This document shows, piece by piece, positions 23,991 through 34,994 of a DNA stretch of 64,000 nt (within the stretch, counting starts at the first letter, position 1; each line of letters opens with the position of its first letter). A program made the position numbers and the translations under genes. Under the pieces are notes generated by a model. The model was given only the letters and a program-made list of their open reading frames with translations, did no database searches and was not told the DNA's origin. The DNA is from Odontocerum albicorne (Eukaryota > Arthropoda > Insecta > Trichoptera > Odontoceridae): contig OX463842.1 in the NCBI GenBank assembly GCA_949825065.1, forward strand, positions 35,025,323 to 35,089,322, in the 5' to 3' direction.

Positions 23991-24374
23991 TGTTCAAAAT
24001 AATGTCTGTCGTTTGTCACTTAGTATAGTTCAAGCACTCTGAGATAAATCCACCAGATGTTTCGCTCTCACAATAACTTCTCTACTCAACCTATGAATTT
24101 CTTCTATATGATTCGGAATGACCCTTGTGATACTTTAGACCATAGGAAATACTTTATTTTCCGGCTTATACACCCTAAATATTTCACCTAGTCAATAATA
24201 ATTTCTTTGAAAATCATCATCATTATAATGTTTGCTCCATGTAGATATGTATTGAAAATATATCTCGAATTCATTATATCCTGGCTAAATAATGTATTTG
24301 AATATTTTAGTAAGTTTTGAAGACAAAAATGTCTGATTAAAAATCCATCAAATATCTACTTGTACTTATCACGA

Positions 24375-24560
24375 TCTCTGTAACATGTTGATTCGTCTGT
24401 CGTCCAGCCCAGGGGTTGATGGTTTAATTTCCGTTGGTGCCCATTTATTTTATAAAGGTTCTATTCTGGTTTTCACTGAAAGCATATTAAACATATTTTT
24501 AATTGGTTGAGAGAAATGTCCACATAATATCAAGTTTGCCAGCTTGTATATATATCAAGT
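24375..24560 (+). mobile_element. tRNA-derived SINE with LINE-type tail
   Basis: The head holds GTCTGTCGTCCAGCCC and the B-box-like GATGGTTTAATTTCCG. The body has AAAGGTTCTATTCTGGTTTT, shared with the minus-strand copy at 63250-63310. The tail, TTGGTTGAGAGAAATGTCC near 24503, matches the LINE tail. It ends in a short AT repeat. Confidence 0.6.
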
Positions 24561-25224
24561 ATGCCAGCTTGCAGTTGTATATATATAACAAATGTGCAAT
24601 GCAACATAGAATTTATAATACTTCTGTTAATCTCTTTTAAAGGCTATTTACTCTTTCAGAAATTGATTTATTTGGTCGTGTCATATATTTTAAAATTTTC
24701 TCGAATTTTTGGCAGTATTTTCCACTACCTGAAGACTTTTTTTTCGTGAAGCTTTCATCGTTATTTTTTTCTACGTGGCCATGCATTTACAATTCTCTTT
24801 TCGTAAATGCCCTTCGTCGAAATAAAATATATTATTTAATAAAAATAATCAATTATTATTCTTATGCATTGTATTATATTTTTATTGTATATACTATAAT
24901 CTGACGAGTTTATAATCATGAAATCAATCCACCAGATAATCTAAAGACAATATCTGCATATCAATCTGAAATTTGCTAGAGGCCTTAAATGAAAATTGGA
25001 CAGGATTTATTTTTTTCCCAAAAAAAAATTATTTCAATGGGAACGTTGGGTGACAGACAGACTTACGATGGCTTTAAATGATTTTTGTCACAATAAGTGA
25101 ATAAATACTCTGAACCAAAATTCTCCTTTGTGTTTATGTAACTTGTTTTTTTTATTTGAAAACTTGTTTTTTTTTTTACTTTGTTCGATGTGTATAATTT
25201 TATTCAGTTCTTTTATTGCCTACA
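24561..25224. other. AT-rich DNA, no gene seen
   Basis: Homopolymer-rich sequence with no recognisable gene, repeat or transposon end. Confidence 0.5.
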
Positions 25225-25440
25225 CACCCGGTTAGAAGTAGTCTGACTTACCTGATATTTTGACACATCAAAATCGACTTACCATGAAGGCGTTCATGCA
25301 ACGGATAAAAAAATCCGACTTATCCGATATTCGGACACATGAAAACCATCTTATTATCAAAACTGTACGTATGTACTCCCCTAGAAATATATCAACTTGC
25401 CTGATATTCTGGTACATCAGAATATCAGGCAGTTAAATCC
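25225..25440. repeat. Three diverged copies of a hairpin-forming repeat
   Basis: Three segments share CTTACCTGATATTTTGACAC-like sequence, near 25247, 25315 and 25397. The third forms a hairpin: TGCCTGATATTCTG at 25399-25412 pairs with CAGAATATCAGGCA across a 6-base loop. The first has a shorter version of the same fold. This could be a small foldback element or the end of a larger one. No coding sequence is involved. Confidence 0.55.
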
Positions 25441-25476
25441 TACTTATAACGAGGAAAAGTTTTCCCGTTGAAGAAA

Positions 25477-25764
25477 ATGGGTCATTCGTCTATTCCGTCA
25501 AGTGTCACGTGTCAATTAAAATTTATTTTATTGGCGGGAAAACCTGTCACGGATCGTGCCGGCGCAGCTGTTTGCTTATTCCGTTTGATTGACAGAATTG
25601 GACTTGGTCTATTTGCCCGAAAATATTTTCCACATAGAATAAATAAATACAAATTTTTTGATGAAAGACTTGTGTCAGAAGCGAGGGAGACGGAAAAAGA
25701 ATTAACGCGAATAAACAACCGGATATCCGAGGGGGTCCACAGCCCTTCGACGAAACAGGATTGA
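25477..25764 (+). CDS. Unrecognised open frame, 95 codons
   Basis: A frame from ATG at 25477 with more balanced composition than its flanks. The product is basic, ends in a charged stretch, and has no signal peptide, membrane segment or motif I know. A minus-strand frame (25512-25718) is open over the same stretch. It could be a first exon, a fossil of a repeat or chance. The case for coding is weak. Confidence 0.2.
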   Translation: MGHSSIPSSVTCQLKFILLAGKPVTDRAGAAVCLFRLIDRIGLGLFARKYFPHRINKYKFFDERLVSEARETEKELTRINNRISEGVHSPSTKQD

Positions 25765-27380
25765 ATGGAAAAAATGTTCTGAAAAGAAAAATTATTTAAA
25801 CTTTTTAAAGGCTCTTATTCAAATTTTGGTAATTAAAGCTTTTTAATTTTTGCAAGTGGCATTTCATTTAATTTTCCAAATTATATAATGACGAAAATTT
25901 TCTTTTCGAGTGACTGGCAGTTTTCAGGTTTGGATTTTTTTAAATTTTTCAAAAGTTAACATTATAGAGAGATTTATAATTAATTTTCATATTAAATTAT
26001 ATTTGTTTTAAGTTAGGCAAATGCTTGTATTCCATCAAAATTTCCACCTTCAATTCCTGAAGATGCTCAAAAATATGTTTCTAAATATATTTTTTAACAT
26101 ACAGATTTTCAACATCTTTTCGTTATGTAATGTATCCCTACCAATGTTATCTTATCATATACTCTTATCCACTTCCAATAAATATTATAAGTTATCATGC
26201 AAACCAATGTTAAGCTTATTAACCATATCTGTACTATGTTATCTAGAACCTATAAATATTAGTGTTATCACGCGTATGTCAAACTTAACTCAATGTATTA
26301 TGTTTAAATTTATTATCTTGTTGGCGGTTTAAGATCCAAATTCAATAAAGATTTGGTATCACTAAATGAAAGTAAACTGCGAACGAGATAAATCGTCTGA
26401 TATCGATTTGACCTTAAGGGCATCGATAACATACCCGAAAAAATCCTTCTTAATCTATCGAAGGGTCGTGCGTATGGTTATATTTGCTTTAAATAGGACG
26501 TCATATCAGAGGCAGCAATCATTATTCTTAAAGCCACTACGATGTTAACATCATTATTATTACTTCTATAATACTGTTAATATTATACTTCAATGTAATT
26601 TAAGAATATACAAATAAAATTACACAGTTGAAATTCTAAAAGTGTTTTCGTTGCAAAAGGCCATAACAGTTACTTGGAAGAAAATGTCATATATTGTAAT
26701 ATATTTTTTATTTTATTTATTTTATTTATTATTACACATGACAAGAAATATACGCAATTTGAGAAAAACAACAGATAATTTGATTTTGACATACAATTTT
26801 AATGGATCTGGTTTTGTTGCCTTTCATTTGTCGTATACCCAGTAAACTAGGCTTTTGCCTGTATTTCACTGAGGATATTTAGCATGAGAAAAATAAATCG
26901 ATACTTCTTTCCGATTTTTGATTACACAAAAACAAAACCTCGTTGCACGCTCTCATAACCTGACAGTGACACTTAACTACAACTGGAAACATCTTGCGAA
27001 ATTATATCCACCGAGTTATTTTGTAAACAATTAAATGAAAATACAATTTTGAAATAAAACACAATACCGTATATTTACACCCTTTTTGAACAATTTCAGG
27101 TGGATAAAAATACGAGAAACCTCTTAACAGATCCAGTATTCCTGTTAGTTTGTAACCTCACGAAATTGCCATAAAGGTTGGCCTAAAAGCAATACTGCAT
27201 TTTCTTGGTTATATTGATCGTTAAAAAGAAAATGAAAAAGACACAAAGACGGGCAAATTTTTAGAAAGAAATTTTAAAGAAGGTACTGAATATACTCGTA
27301 AAGTATCGTTTTAATTCTTCTTATAAACTGATATAATTTTGGACTATATTTTTCGTAGAATTTGATTTTAAAGATACTGT
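25765..27380. other. AT-rich DNA, no gene seen
   Basis: The frame at 26021-26332 is a low-complexity hydrophobic stretch, and that at 26642-26845 is similar. No transposon ends were found. Confidence 0.5.
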
Positions 27381-27500
27381 AATTTGTTTTATCAAACACT
27401 GTTTATTCCACTTTATGTAACGGTATAACCCTACCGGTTTCAAGGTTTTCACCTCATCATCAGGGGAGCACACAAAGAGTCTTGTTTGATAAAACAAATT
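27381..27500 (-). ncRNA. Hammerhead-ribozyme-like fold in a 17-bp inverted repeat
   Basis: On the minus strand the order is: a 17-base arm (27484-27500); CTTTGTGT; then CTGATGA, a short hairpin (GAGG, loop, CCTT) and GAAA; then CGGTA, a loop and TACCG; then ACATAAAG; then the second 17-base arm (27381-27397). The arms are perfect complements, and CTTTGTGT pairs with ACATAAAG with one G-U pair. CTGATGA, stem and GAAA are the conserved core of the hammerhead ribozyme, which is known from Penelope-like retroelements. Two departures argue for a decayed or merely similar fold: six unpaired bases lie between the first stem and CTGATGA, and there is an extra C in the third stem. The flanking minus-strand frame 27321-27596 is unrecognised. 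Confidence 0.4.
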
Positions 27501-27541
27501 AAAATGTTCTAAGTGTATAAGAGTTCCATAATTTCTTAGTA

Positions 27542-27793
27542 TAGTACCCGGCGGTAAGTTATACACATCGGGCTTAAGAAAGAGACCCTCGGCCATAATC
27601 GGTTAACTTTGGCTTTATAGAGCGTCGTCTCTGTCGCACGACCACACCCTAGAACGCTTGACAACGACTGACAAATCGCGACGGAACACGTGTATGAATG
27701 ACAGCGACGACGCTCTCCAAAGCTGAAGTTAGCCAATTATGGCTAACAGTATCTTTCTTAAGCCCGATGTGTATTAATTACCATCGGGTACTG
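27542..27793. mobile_element. 252-bp MITE with long inverted ends, TA target
   Basis: The two arms, 27542-27635 and 27700-27793, are about 94 bp each and align without gaps at roughly 82% identity. The outer ends are TAGTACCCG and, from the right, CAGTACCCG. The element is flanked by TA (27540-27541 and 27794-27795). Long arms around a short centre with a TA duplication fit a Tc1/mariner-type miniature element. It has no coding capacity. Confidence 0.85.
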
Positions 27794-27799
27794 TATGTA

Positions 27800-28462
27800 T
27801 GTTAACGTTTGCAGTGGTGTTCTCTGTAAACGAATGAAAGAAGATTTTGAGGTCGATTCGTAAAACAAATATCCCAATTCGTTTTTTTTTCTTTCATGTG
27901 TCTTAAAACCTGTCTGGTCATTTTGAGTAAATTAGAAGTATAGTGGTAAGCGTATCGTTTTGAATTGTATGTTATACAATAAATTGTCTCAACTTGCCCA
28001 TACAATGACCCTGTTGAATGACTTGTCCTAATTAATATCTTTCATATCTCAGTAAATAAATTGAGGATTAAACTCCTTACTAAACTTTGTAGGCACAACT
28101 GAGCCACTTCACAGCAGAGGTAGCATTGTTCCAATCATTATTATATTATATTTTGAGTAATAATCATATATTCTTTTCATATTTAATGTATTGGTTTCAC
28201 CATGCATCAAATATAAAATGTAGAAATAAAAATAAAAATTTCATTTAGTGTAAGTGTTTTTTTTAACAATATCTTAAATTTAAGTGATCTCATAAGTAAT
28301 TACCCTTTAACCTGTTACAAAATTTCCTGCTGTAAGTATGAAACTCACTTTTCCATAGTTCTGTACCCCTGGTAATCTTAACCCGTGTATGAGAGAAAAT
28401 ATGAACACATTCAGTAGGCACTTGTACAGATATGGATGTTGATAGTGTGTCATGTTTCCCAG
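27800..28462. other. AT-rich DNA, no gene seen
   Basis: No supported feature apart from possibly being intron upstream of the candidate exon that follows. Confidence 0.4.
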
Positions 28463-28630
28463 AAGTTGGATCGACTTCCTCCCGCCCTCGTGGTAGCGTC
28501 CCGCGTCCCTGGTCCCGTGTCCGAGTATGTGGCTAGATTGCAGGGGACGGTGCGCCCCCCGGGAGCGGTACTTATTGAGTTTCATGCCCGGCCCCACCGT
28601 GACACGTGCACACCTCCTGTTTTTATACAG
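28463..28630 (+). CDS. Candidate internal exon, unknown protein
   Basis: A compact GC-rich block in AT-rich flanks. It follows a good 3' splice site (CATGTTTCCCAG) and ends at ACAG before GTTTAC, a weak donor. The block is 168 bases, exactly 56 codons, open throughout in phase 0: it begins KLDRLPPALVV and ends TCTPPVFIQ. Composition, length and boundaries fit an internal exon. The protein is not recognised. The frame also runs on past the donor to 28738, and the minus strand is open over most of it, so coding is not certain. No partner exon could be identified nearby. Confidence 0.4.
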
Positions 28631-28739
28631 GTTTACTTGGGGAGGCTTCAGAAGCTACAAAAATACACATTTTATGTTACAACGAGGTCACATCTATGGG
28701 TCGTTTCATTACGACTTCCGGTTAAAAAAGTTTTGTGAA

Positions 28740-29284
28740 TATAGCTACATTCACGTAAGTGTTTATGCTTCTTGACACCACAACGCGTAAAAATACCATG
28801 AAAAACTACAAAAAGAAAGATCCTTCGGAATGTACATTTGAGTAGCATGCTAAGAGAGAAAACATATAAAAAAGAGGAAATGAATATAAAAGGTTGACTA
28901 AACAAGATTTTATAATTTGTTTTTTTTTTTGTAATCTTTTTCGATTATTTGTTTCCTATGACAAATTATATACTCCTCAACTTTTAAATAATCTTTCAAA
29001 TATTATATAGATTATATTAAACTTTTGGAAATATGAATCAGATTCAATCGCACTTTTTTGCTGTATGAGCAGTTTGGTTTAAACGTATAATATACGATCA
29101 AAACGTTATAATCTATGATACGCTATCTTGAAGTTGAGTTGCGTAATACAACGACAGGATCAAAAAATAAATAAAAACATCCTAAACGAGTACATAACTC
29201 TATAAATTAAAGAGGTAAAATTGATTTCGTATACCTAACAATCTTTTTATTTTGTTTTCACAGTTTTTATTTTTGGTTACATCG
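28740..29284. other. AT-rich DNA, no gene seen
   Basis: Short frames only. If the preceding exon is real, this would be intron or flank. Confidence 0.45.
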
Positions 29285-29400
29285 TTGGCGTCTGGGCACA
29301 GTGGTTAATATGCTTGCTTCAAACACACACGTAATGGGGCTCAATTCTTAGTTCTTCACAGACAAGTTATATATAATAATATCTGAATTTGTTGTATCCC
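29285..29400 (+). mobile_element. tRNA-derived SINE head
   Basis: GGGCACAGTGGTTAATATGC (29295 onward) is A-box-like, and GGGGCTCAATTCTTAG near 29336 is B-box-like at the expected distance. The body is truncated or diverged. Confidence 0.45.
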
Positions 29401-29639
29401 TGACCATTGCCTAGCTTATATTCTTAGTGCGCACATAAAGTAAAATTTTTTACTAAAAATTAACAACATTTAGAAACGAAATTTGTATGTATCATAAGGA
29501 GAATATAAAATATCATGATGATTTTACTAAATATTGTATGACTCGTTGGGAATGAAAAAGCCTATCACATTTGAAAATTTTCTACAGTGCCGTACATCAC
29601 ATTTCTATATTTTCATGCCACTATTTAATGATTAAAGAC

Positions 29640-30222
29640 CCTTCCAAGGGCGCCTAGTTTTTAATGTAATATCTCTCATCGTCCAACTATCATATTCCTC
29701 CCATCTCATAGTAAATGTTATGTCTTGATTCTTAAAGACAAATATTGAGGGACGCAGAATAGTCAGCTGAAAACGATTCACCAGGCGAAATAACATTTGA
29801 GATAAGACGGAGATTGTAGAAGTCAGAAATTTGTTTTGAATATGCAAGAACATATACATATGTTTTGTTACAGTTATCCAATGCCACGTAATTTAGTACG
29901 ACTCGAACAGAACAAGATTTGAGGTCTTTTCAATAAATTATTGACTATCAATAATATGAGTGTCTTACATATTTTATCATCCAACTTTTGTATTCACTAA
30001 ATTTTATTCTCAATAACTTGTCTTGATCCTAAAAGAAAAAAAATCAAGGATCACGGAACACTTGCCAGAAAATATGAGCCACCTAGTCAAAAAAACATCT
30101 GAGGTAAGATGGGGATTGATTGTAGGAGTCAGAAATTTGTTTCGGATATGCAAGAATAGAAAAGCTATGTCACAGAGATATAAATTCCCAATGACACAGA
30201 ACTGAACAAGATTGCAGGTTTT
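29640..30222. repeat. Diverged tandem duplication, about 300-bp period
   Basis: Corresponding blocks appear about 300 bases apart. GTCTTGATTCTTAAAGA (29720) pairs with GTCTTGATCCTAAAAGA (30020). GTCAGAAATTTGTTTTGAATA (about 29822) pairs with GTCAGAAATTTGTTTCGGATA (about 30130). The ends CCAATGCCAC and CCAATGACAC also correspond. Identity is moderate, so the duplication is old. Open frames inside are incidental. Confidence 0.7.
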
Positions 30223-32194
30223 TATAAAAATTTACAACTTATTACTACTGTAATACTTATATTTATATATTTAATAATTGATAGTTTACAACAGTCCAAT
30301 TCTTTTCGCTTAAAATTAATTTTAAGTAAACTTAAAAAAGTATCAAGGAAGCAAATGAACGTCAAGAACGATTGAGATAAAATGTATCGTAAAATATGAT
30401 GAACGTCATTTGCCCACATTGGGAATACGACTTTCAACGTGACCTATATTGAACGGTTTGCCAATATTTCAACCTTCACACTCAATTTGCCTCGCGTTCT
30501 GCTTCCTTCTTTCCCCAGTCTTCGCATTGTCTGTGCAGAAATATTTCTTTATGAAGTAAACTGAAAGTTATGCGGGAATAACTAGGTTATATTACAACTA
30601 GATCGTGTAAAAGTATCTTTTGTGTTAGAATTAAAGTGGTTAACCCTAAAGAGGGGAAATTTCGTAGAAAGATATTGTAAGAAACTTAAATATTTTTATA
30701 TGAGAATATTTCAGAATTTGCAAACTATGTTATAGACAAATCATATTTTCAGAAAAGTGATTTAAAATTGGAAATATGTCACAAACGATGCGTAAAGCCA
30801 TAAGCAAAAATAAAAGAGTAATAAATAACAAAAACTTCATTTATTATTTTTTTACTTTGGGTTAATGGACCACACATACTTCCGATGAAACATGACCATA
30901 GTCGTACCTAAGTATTATGTAACAAACTGGAATCTTTTTGCTTAAAGAGGGCCTCTAAATAGTATGTCGAAACACGTGTCGGGGTGTTAAATGTAATTAG
31001 TTGACTAGCAAAAAAAATTACATTATGTATCCTTTCATATGCCCCATTAAGAACATGGTAATCTCTGAAGATCGTCAGTCTTTTTTATGGACGAATAATG
31101 CTTTTGAAAGTATTTGATTATTCTGTGTAAGCTGTTGCAAAGTAAAATGTTTTAGAGGTGATGATGATATATTCCAAAAGATCGTTGTTCTAGTCCTTTT
31201 TTTATATTGCTAGACTAACCATGACCTTTTCGACTCCAAGAAACTTGAGAGAAGCTGGAAGTCCGTGATTTCATTGTGAAAGAGCTGTCAAAAAATGATG
31301 TGTTAGAGCTTGTATCGATCCTAAGATGAAAGACCGTTGCCGAGGACATGATTTCATGGAGATGCATGAAAATTCAAGAAACCAAAGTTTAACTGATGTA
31401 CTAAAGAGTTACTGAAAAAGGAAACATGGTGACTTACTCGTAAATGCTTTATTTTCTTCGAAAATTCTTCGGGAAGTACAATCCATAGGATAATCCTTCA
31501 TTTAGGAAAATTATTAAGTAACTAATTCGAAGGGAAAATAATGCTTTATCACTTACAAATACAGGTGACAGATTGAAAAGCTATATTAAAAAAAATTACA
31601 GAGTGTGAATAATATTTCTTATAAATGGAACTCTAAATAGTTTCACATCTTATTTTGTGAAAGATAGGTTCATGGAAACAAAATTTGAAAACACGACCAA
31701 TCCTTAATTAAGATCGCCAGCTTTAGTTGGTACTACACTGAAAAGATTATCCACAAAATTTTTTTCAGGAACTTGTATTATACTTTAAGAAAGTAGAGCA
31801 ATATAAAACTTGAGTATAATATATAAAGAGTTATTAAATGCAGTTGAAATTTGTTTGATCATGACCTAATTTTAAGAAGAAGAACGTAACGACTCGAGTC
31901 GACCCAAGTTTACATTAAATGCAAAAGCGCTGAAGTCAGTGGAATATAACGAGAATGTTTACCAAGGCAGGAGGATCATTTCAACTTTACGCGAGTATAT
32001 TGTTTGTTTGCAGCCCCTAGATCGAGTTAATCACATCCCGAATATGTAAAGTTTCAAACTCGTAAGGAATAAGCGTCATTTTGAAAATAACCTTCGTAAC
32101 TTTCTCAGATATGATAAAAAGTTAATAAAAGATATCCGTATTGTATATAATTTAGTAGGTGGTGATAGGAAAATGTAAACAGAAGCAAATGAAA
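30223..32194. other. 2 kb AT-rich DNA, no gene supported
   Basis: Slightly more complex sequence at 31210-31400 and 31870-32040 keeps short frames open, but nothing is recognisable. Confidence 0.45.
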
Positions 32195-32365
32195 TACTGT
32201 GCTAATGTAAAGATATATTTTATACAAAATGTAAAGAGATACTTGATATAAAAAAAAATTTTAAAGCAAAATGTAAAGGGAGATTTTATGCGAACTGTAA
32301 AGTGATATTTTACACAAAAAATATAAAGGGATATTTTATAGAAAATGTAAAGGGATATGTAATAA
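32195..32365. repeat. Degenerate tandem repeat, about 30-bp unit
   Basis: Five or six imperfect copies of AAATGTAAAGGGATATTTTA with variable spacing. Low-complexity expansion without coding meaning. Confidence 0.65.
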
Positions 32366-32469
32366 AAATGTGTATTAAGTTTTTATACCTTATGAAACGT
32401 TTATGCACGATTATTATTTTTTACCTGAATATTTTGTTGTAAAATCCCTCATTGATCAAAACAATTTAA

Positions 32470-32560
32470 TATAATATATCCAAGATGAGGTGTTTGGCTG
32501 GAAGAAATTGTTGAAAAGCAATAAGCCTGCCAGATGTACCATGTATGTTACAAGAAAACG
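32470..32560 (+). mobile_element. Solo LINE/SINE 3' tail
   Basis: TTTGGCTGGAAGAAATTG (about 32491) followed by AGCAATAAGCCTGCCAGATG matches the shared retroelement tail (GGTTGGTTGGAAGAGATTG, then GCAATAAGCCCGCCAGATTG). No tRNA-like head or LINE coding sequence is visible upstream, so it is a strongly 5'-truncated copy. Confidence 0.55.
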
Positions 32561-33284
32561 ATAAGAATATGAAATTAGTATTTATGGGAATTAGTTAATA
32601 TCGTGCATAGAATAAGATAAGAAGTGAGTTTTTTTATGTATTGTAATCATACAAATAATCAATAAATTGAATGTATAAATGTCATATTAAATTTTTCATG
32701 AAATTTAATACAATTTAATATACTGTTTAAATAAATTAAATGTAGCATTTTTTCCATTTTCGTAGTGAAAAAGACGAAGTAAGCCTAGGGGCGCTTTCGT
32801 TTACTAATAATATAAAATCTTTAAAAAAATCAATTTTGTATAGTATAATATAAAAAATACACATTACCCGCATTTAAATTTTGGAACATTTTTATTTTGA
32901 ATGAGAATAATTTATTAAAGCTATTTCAGCAATAATCTATATGAATATTTTTATATTTATAAAATAATTCATTAATGGTTTTCGAAATAAGACGTTTTTT
33001 TTAAATATAGAGTAAGTAATGTGATGAACAAATTTTCGTACAAATTTTAAAATATTTTTGGATAATGATATGGAAATCATAAAGTACTCTTTAGTGGTTA
33101 GCAGAGCGAAAAAGAATTAAGCTTAAATGAATATTTCATAATATCGTTGATGTTTCAAAAGAGTTCTTCATTGTATTTTATTACAAATTTAAAAGCAGTT
33201 TTCATAAGTATTATATCTATGCAAGCGTATTTAATCTCCCCTTTTCCTCTTAACAGTCAAATTTACTTCCATTACATTTGATAT
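32561..33284. other. AT-rich DNA, no gene seen
   Basis: Very AT-rich sequence with no supported feature. Confidence 0.5.
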
Positions 33285-33441
33285 ATATTTACTATGAAAA
33301 AATCATGTCTTTTTTTTAATCGGTACATTTTATGTATTTATGTTCAAAGTTCGCTATAAAATAAATCGATATTTAACATTTTTTAAATTTATTTATTTAA
33401 ATAGTCAAATGACCTTTTTGATAAAAAAATGTATTTATAAA

Positions 33442-33640
33442 ATTTATAATAAAAAGTCAATCTGGACATGTATGCAGCGTTGTACACGGTGAAGGAAAAT
33501 TTATAATAAATAGTCAATCTGGACATGTATGCAGCCTTGTACACGGTGAAGGAAAATTTATAATAAATAGTCAATCTTGACATATATGCAGCGTTGTACA
33601 CGGTGAAGGAAAATTTATAATAAATAGTCAATCTTGAAAT
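33442..33640. repeat. 57-bp minisatellite, three units plus a partial
   Basis: Units start at 33442, 33499, 33556 and 33613 (partial) and contain GTCAATCTGGACATGTATGC and TACACGGTGAAGG. Because 57 is divisible by three, the minus strand shows a spurious repetitive frame at 33389-33631. Confidence 0.9.
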
Positions 33641-33811
33641 TTACTATGAAATTCATATTTACTATGAAAAAATCATGTCTTTTTTTTAATCGGTACATTT
33701 TATGTATTTATGTTCAAAGTTCACTATAAAATAAATCGATATTTAACATTTTTTAAATTTATTTATTTAAATAGTCAAATGACCTTTTTGATAAAAAAAT
33801 GTATTTATAAA

Positions 33812-33925
33812 ATTTATAATAAAAAGTCAATCTGGACATGTATGCAGCGTTGTACACGGTGAAGGAAAATTTATAATAAATAGTCAATCTTGACATGTAT
33901 GCAGCGTTGTACACGGTGAAGGAAA
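33812..33925. repeat. 57-bp minisatellite, two units
   Basis: Same unit as 33442-33640, in the second half of the 370-bp duplication. Units start at 33812 and 33869. Confidence 0.9.
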
Positions 33926-34994
33926 ATTAACTCTCCAATTGACTTCTTTTAATTTTGACTTTGATTGTAATATTTTTTTAATGGTAAAGTTAAATACTGA
34001 AAAAATAATCATTCATTGATACACACCACAACACAGAACGAAATTGTGACTTTTTTTGATAAAAAAAGTCAGTTGCACTAACTCAACGAGAATATCAAAG
34101 AAGTCATCGTAATTAACCAGGGACTGATAAGAAACAAATTCATGTTTTTACAAATCGACTTGAACAGTATACAACGACCTCAGGCTTTCACTGTTCAGGA
34201 AGGCCAATAACCGGACGTTCTGAAGAAAACATCGCCCGTGTTAGCTCAAGTGTTGCGGAGTCTCCGGAAACATCAACAAGACGACGTGCTAAGCATTTAA
34301 ACATTTCTCTACATGATTAAAAAAAAAGATTTACACCTTTACCGCAATATAGTCCATTTAATGCAAGAGCTTTTGCCCAGATAACATAAGTATCATTCGG
34401 AGTACCGCAATTCTGAATTTTGCAAGAGAAAATGACGATTTTAGTTAAAAATATATAATGAGTAATGTAGCACATTAACACCTTAGTAGTCGTATTAATA
34501 AACTAAAAATCTCGATTTTCGGGAACTAAAAACCCACAAATCATTAAAAAAACATTGTTACATCTACAAAAAGTTACTATATGGTGCCACTATTCATGCT
34601 TAAAATGTCATTGGTTCTTATTTTTTTGCAAATGAAAATGGACAAACAATAACTGTTAGTGGGGAAAATTATCAACAACTGATTCAAGGCTTTTTAATGC
34701 CGCGAGTCGAAGAACAGTGTCTGGAAAATATGTGATTTCAACACGATGGCACAACGCGAACAGCCAGAGAAACGATACGGATTTTGAAAGACTCTTTTCA
34801 AGTCGATTTGTTTCTCATTATGGTGATTTACATTGGAGTGCAAGGTCACCTGATTTAACAGCTCCAGATCTTTTTTATGAAGTAAGAAAAACTCTTGATC
34901 AACTAAAAAGCAATATTCAAGAAATCGAAAACAAACTTATTGTAGTATATAAAAATGTAGTTGAAAATTTGATAAAAAGAGCCTATTCGTTTAT

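Larger units (their letters stand above)
33285..33925. repeat. Tandem duplication with 370-bp period
   Basis: The block starting ACTATGAAAAAATCATG at 33291 recurs at 33661 with almost no differences (GTTCGC against GTTCAC is one). Each half ends in a 57-bp minisatellite, with unequal copy number between halves. Confidence 0.9.

Noticed and set aside
26021..26332. Membrane protein gene
   Set aside because: The hydrophobic frame comes from T-rich sequence. There is no balanced codon use, signal or neighbouring exon.
28436..28738. Single-exon 100-aa gene
   Set aside because: The likely coding part is only 28463-28630, between splice-like sites. The remainder has the AT-rich composition of the flank.
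33389..33631. Repeat-containing protein on the minus strand
   Set aside because: The frame exists only because the 57-bp minisatellite unit is divisible by three. It overlaps a duplicated AT-rich block and has no start context or domain.
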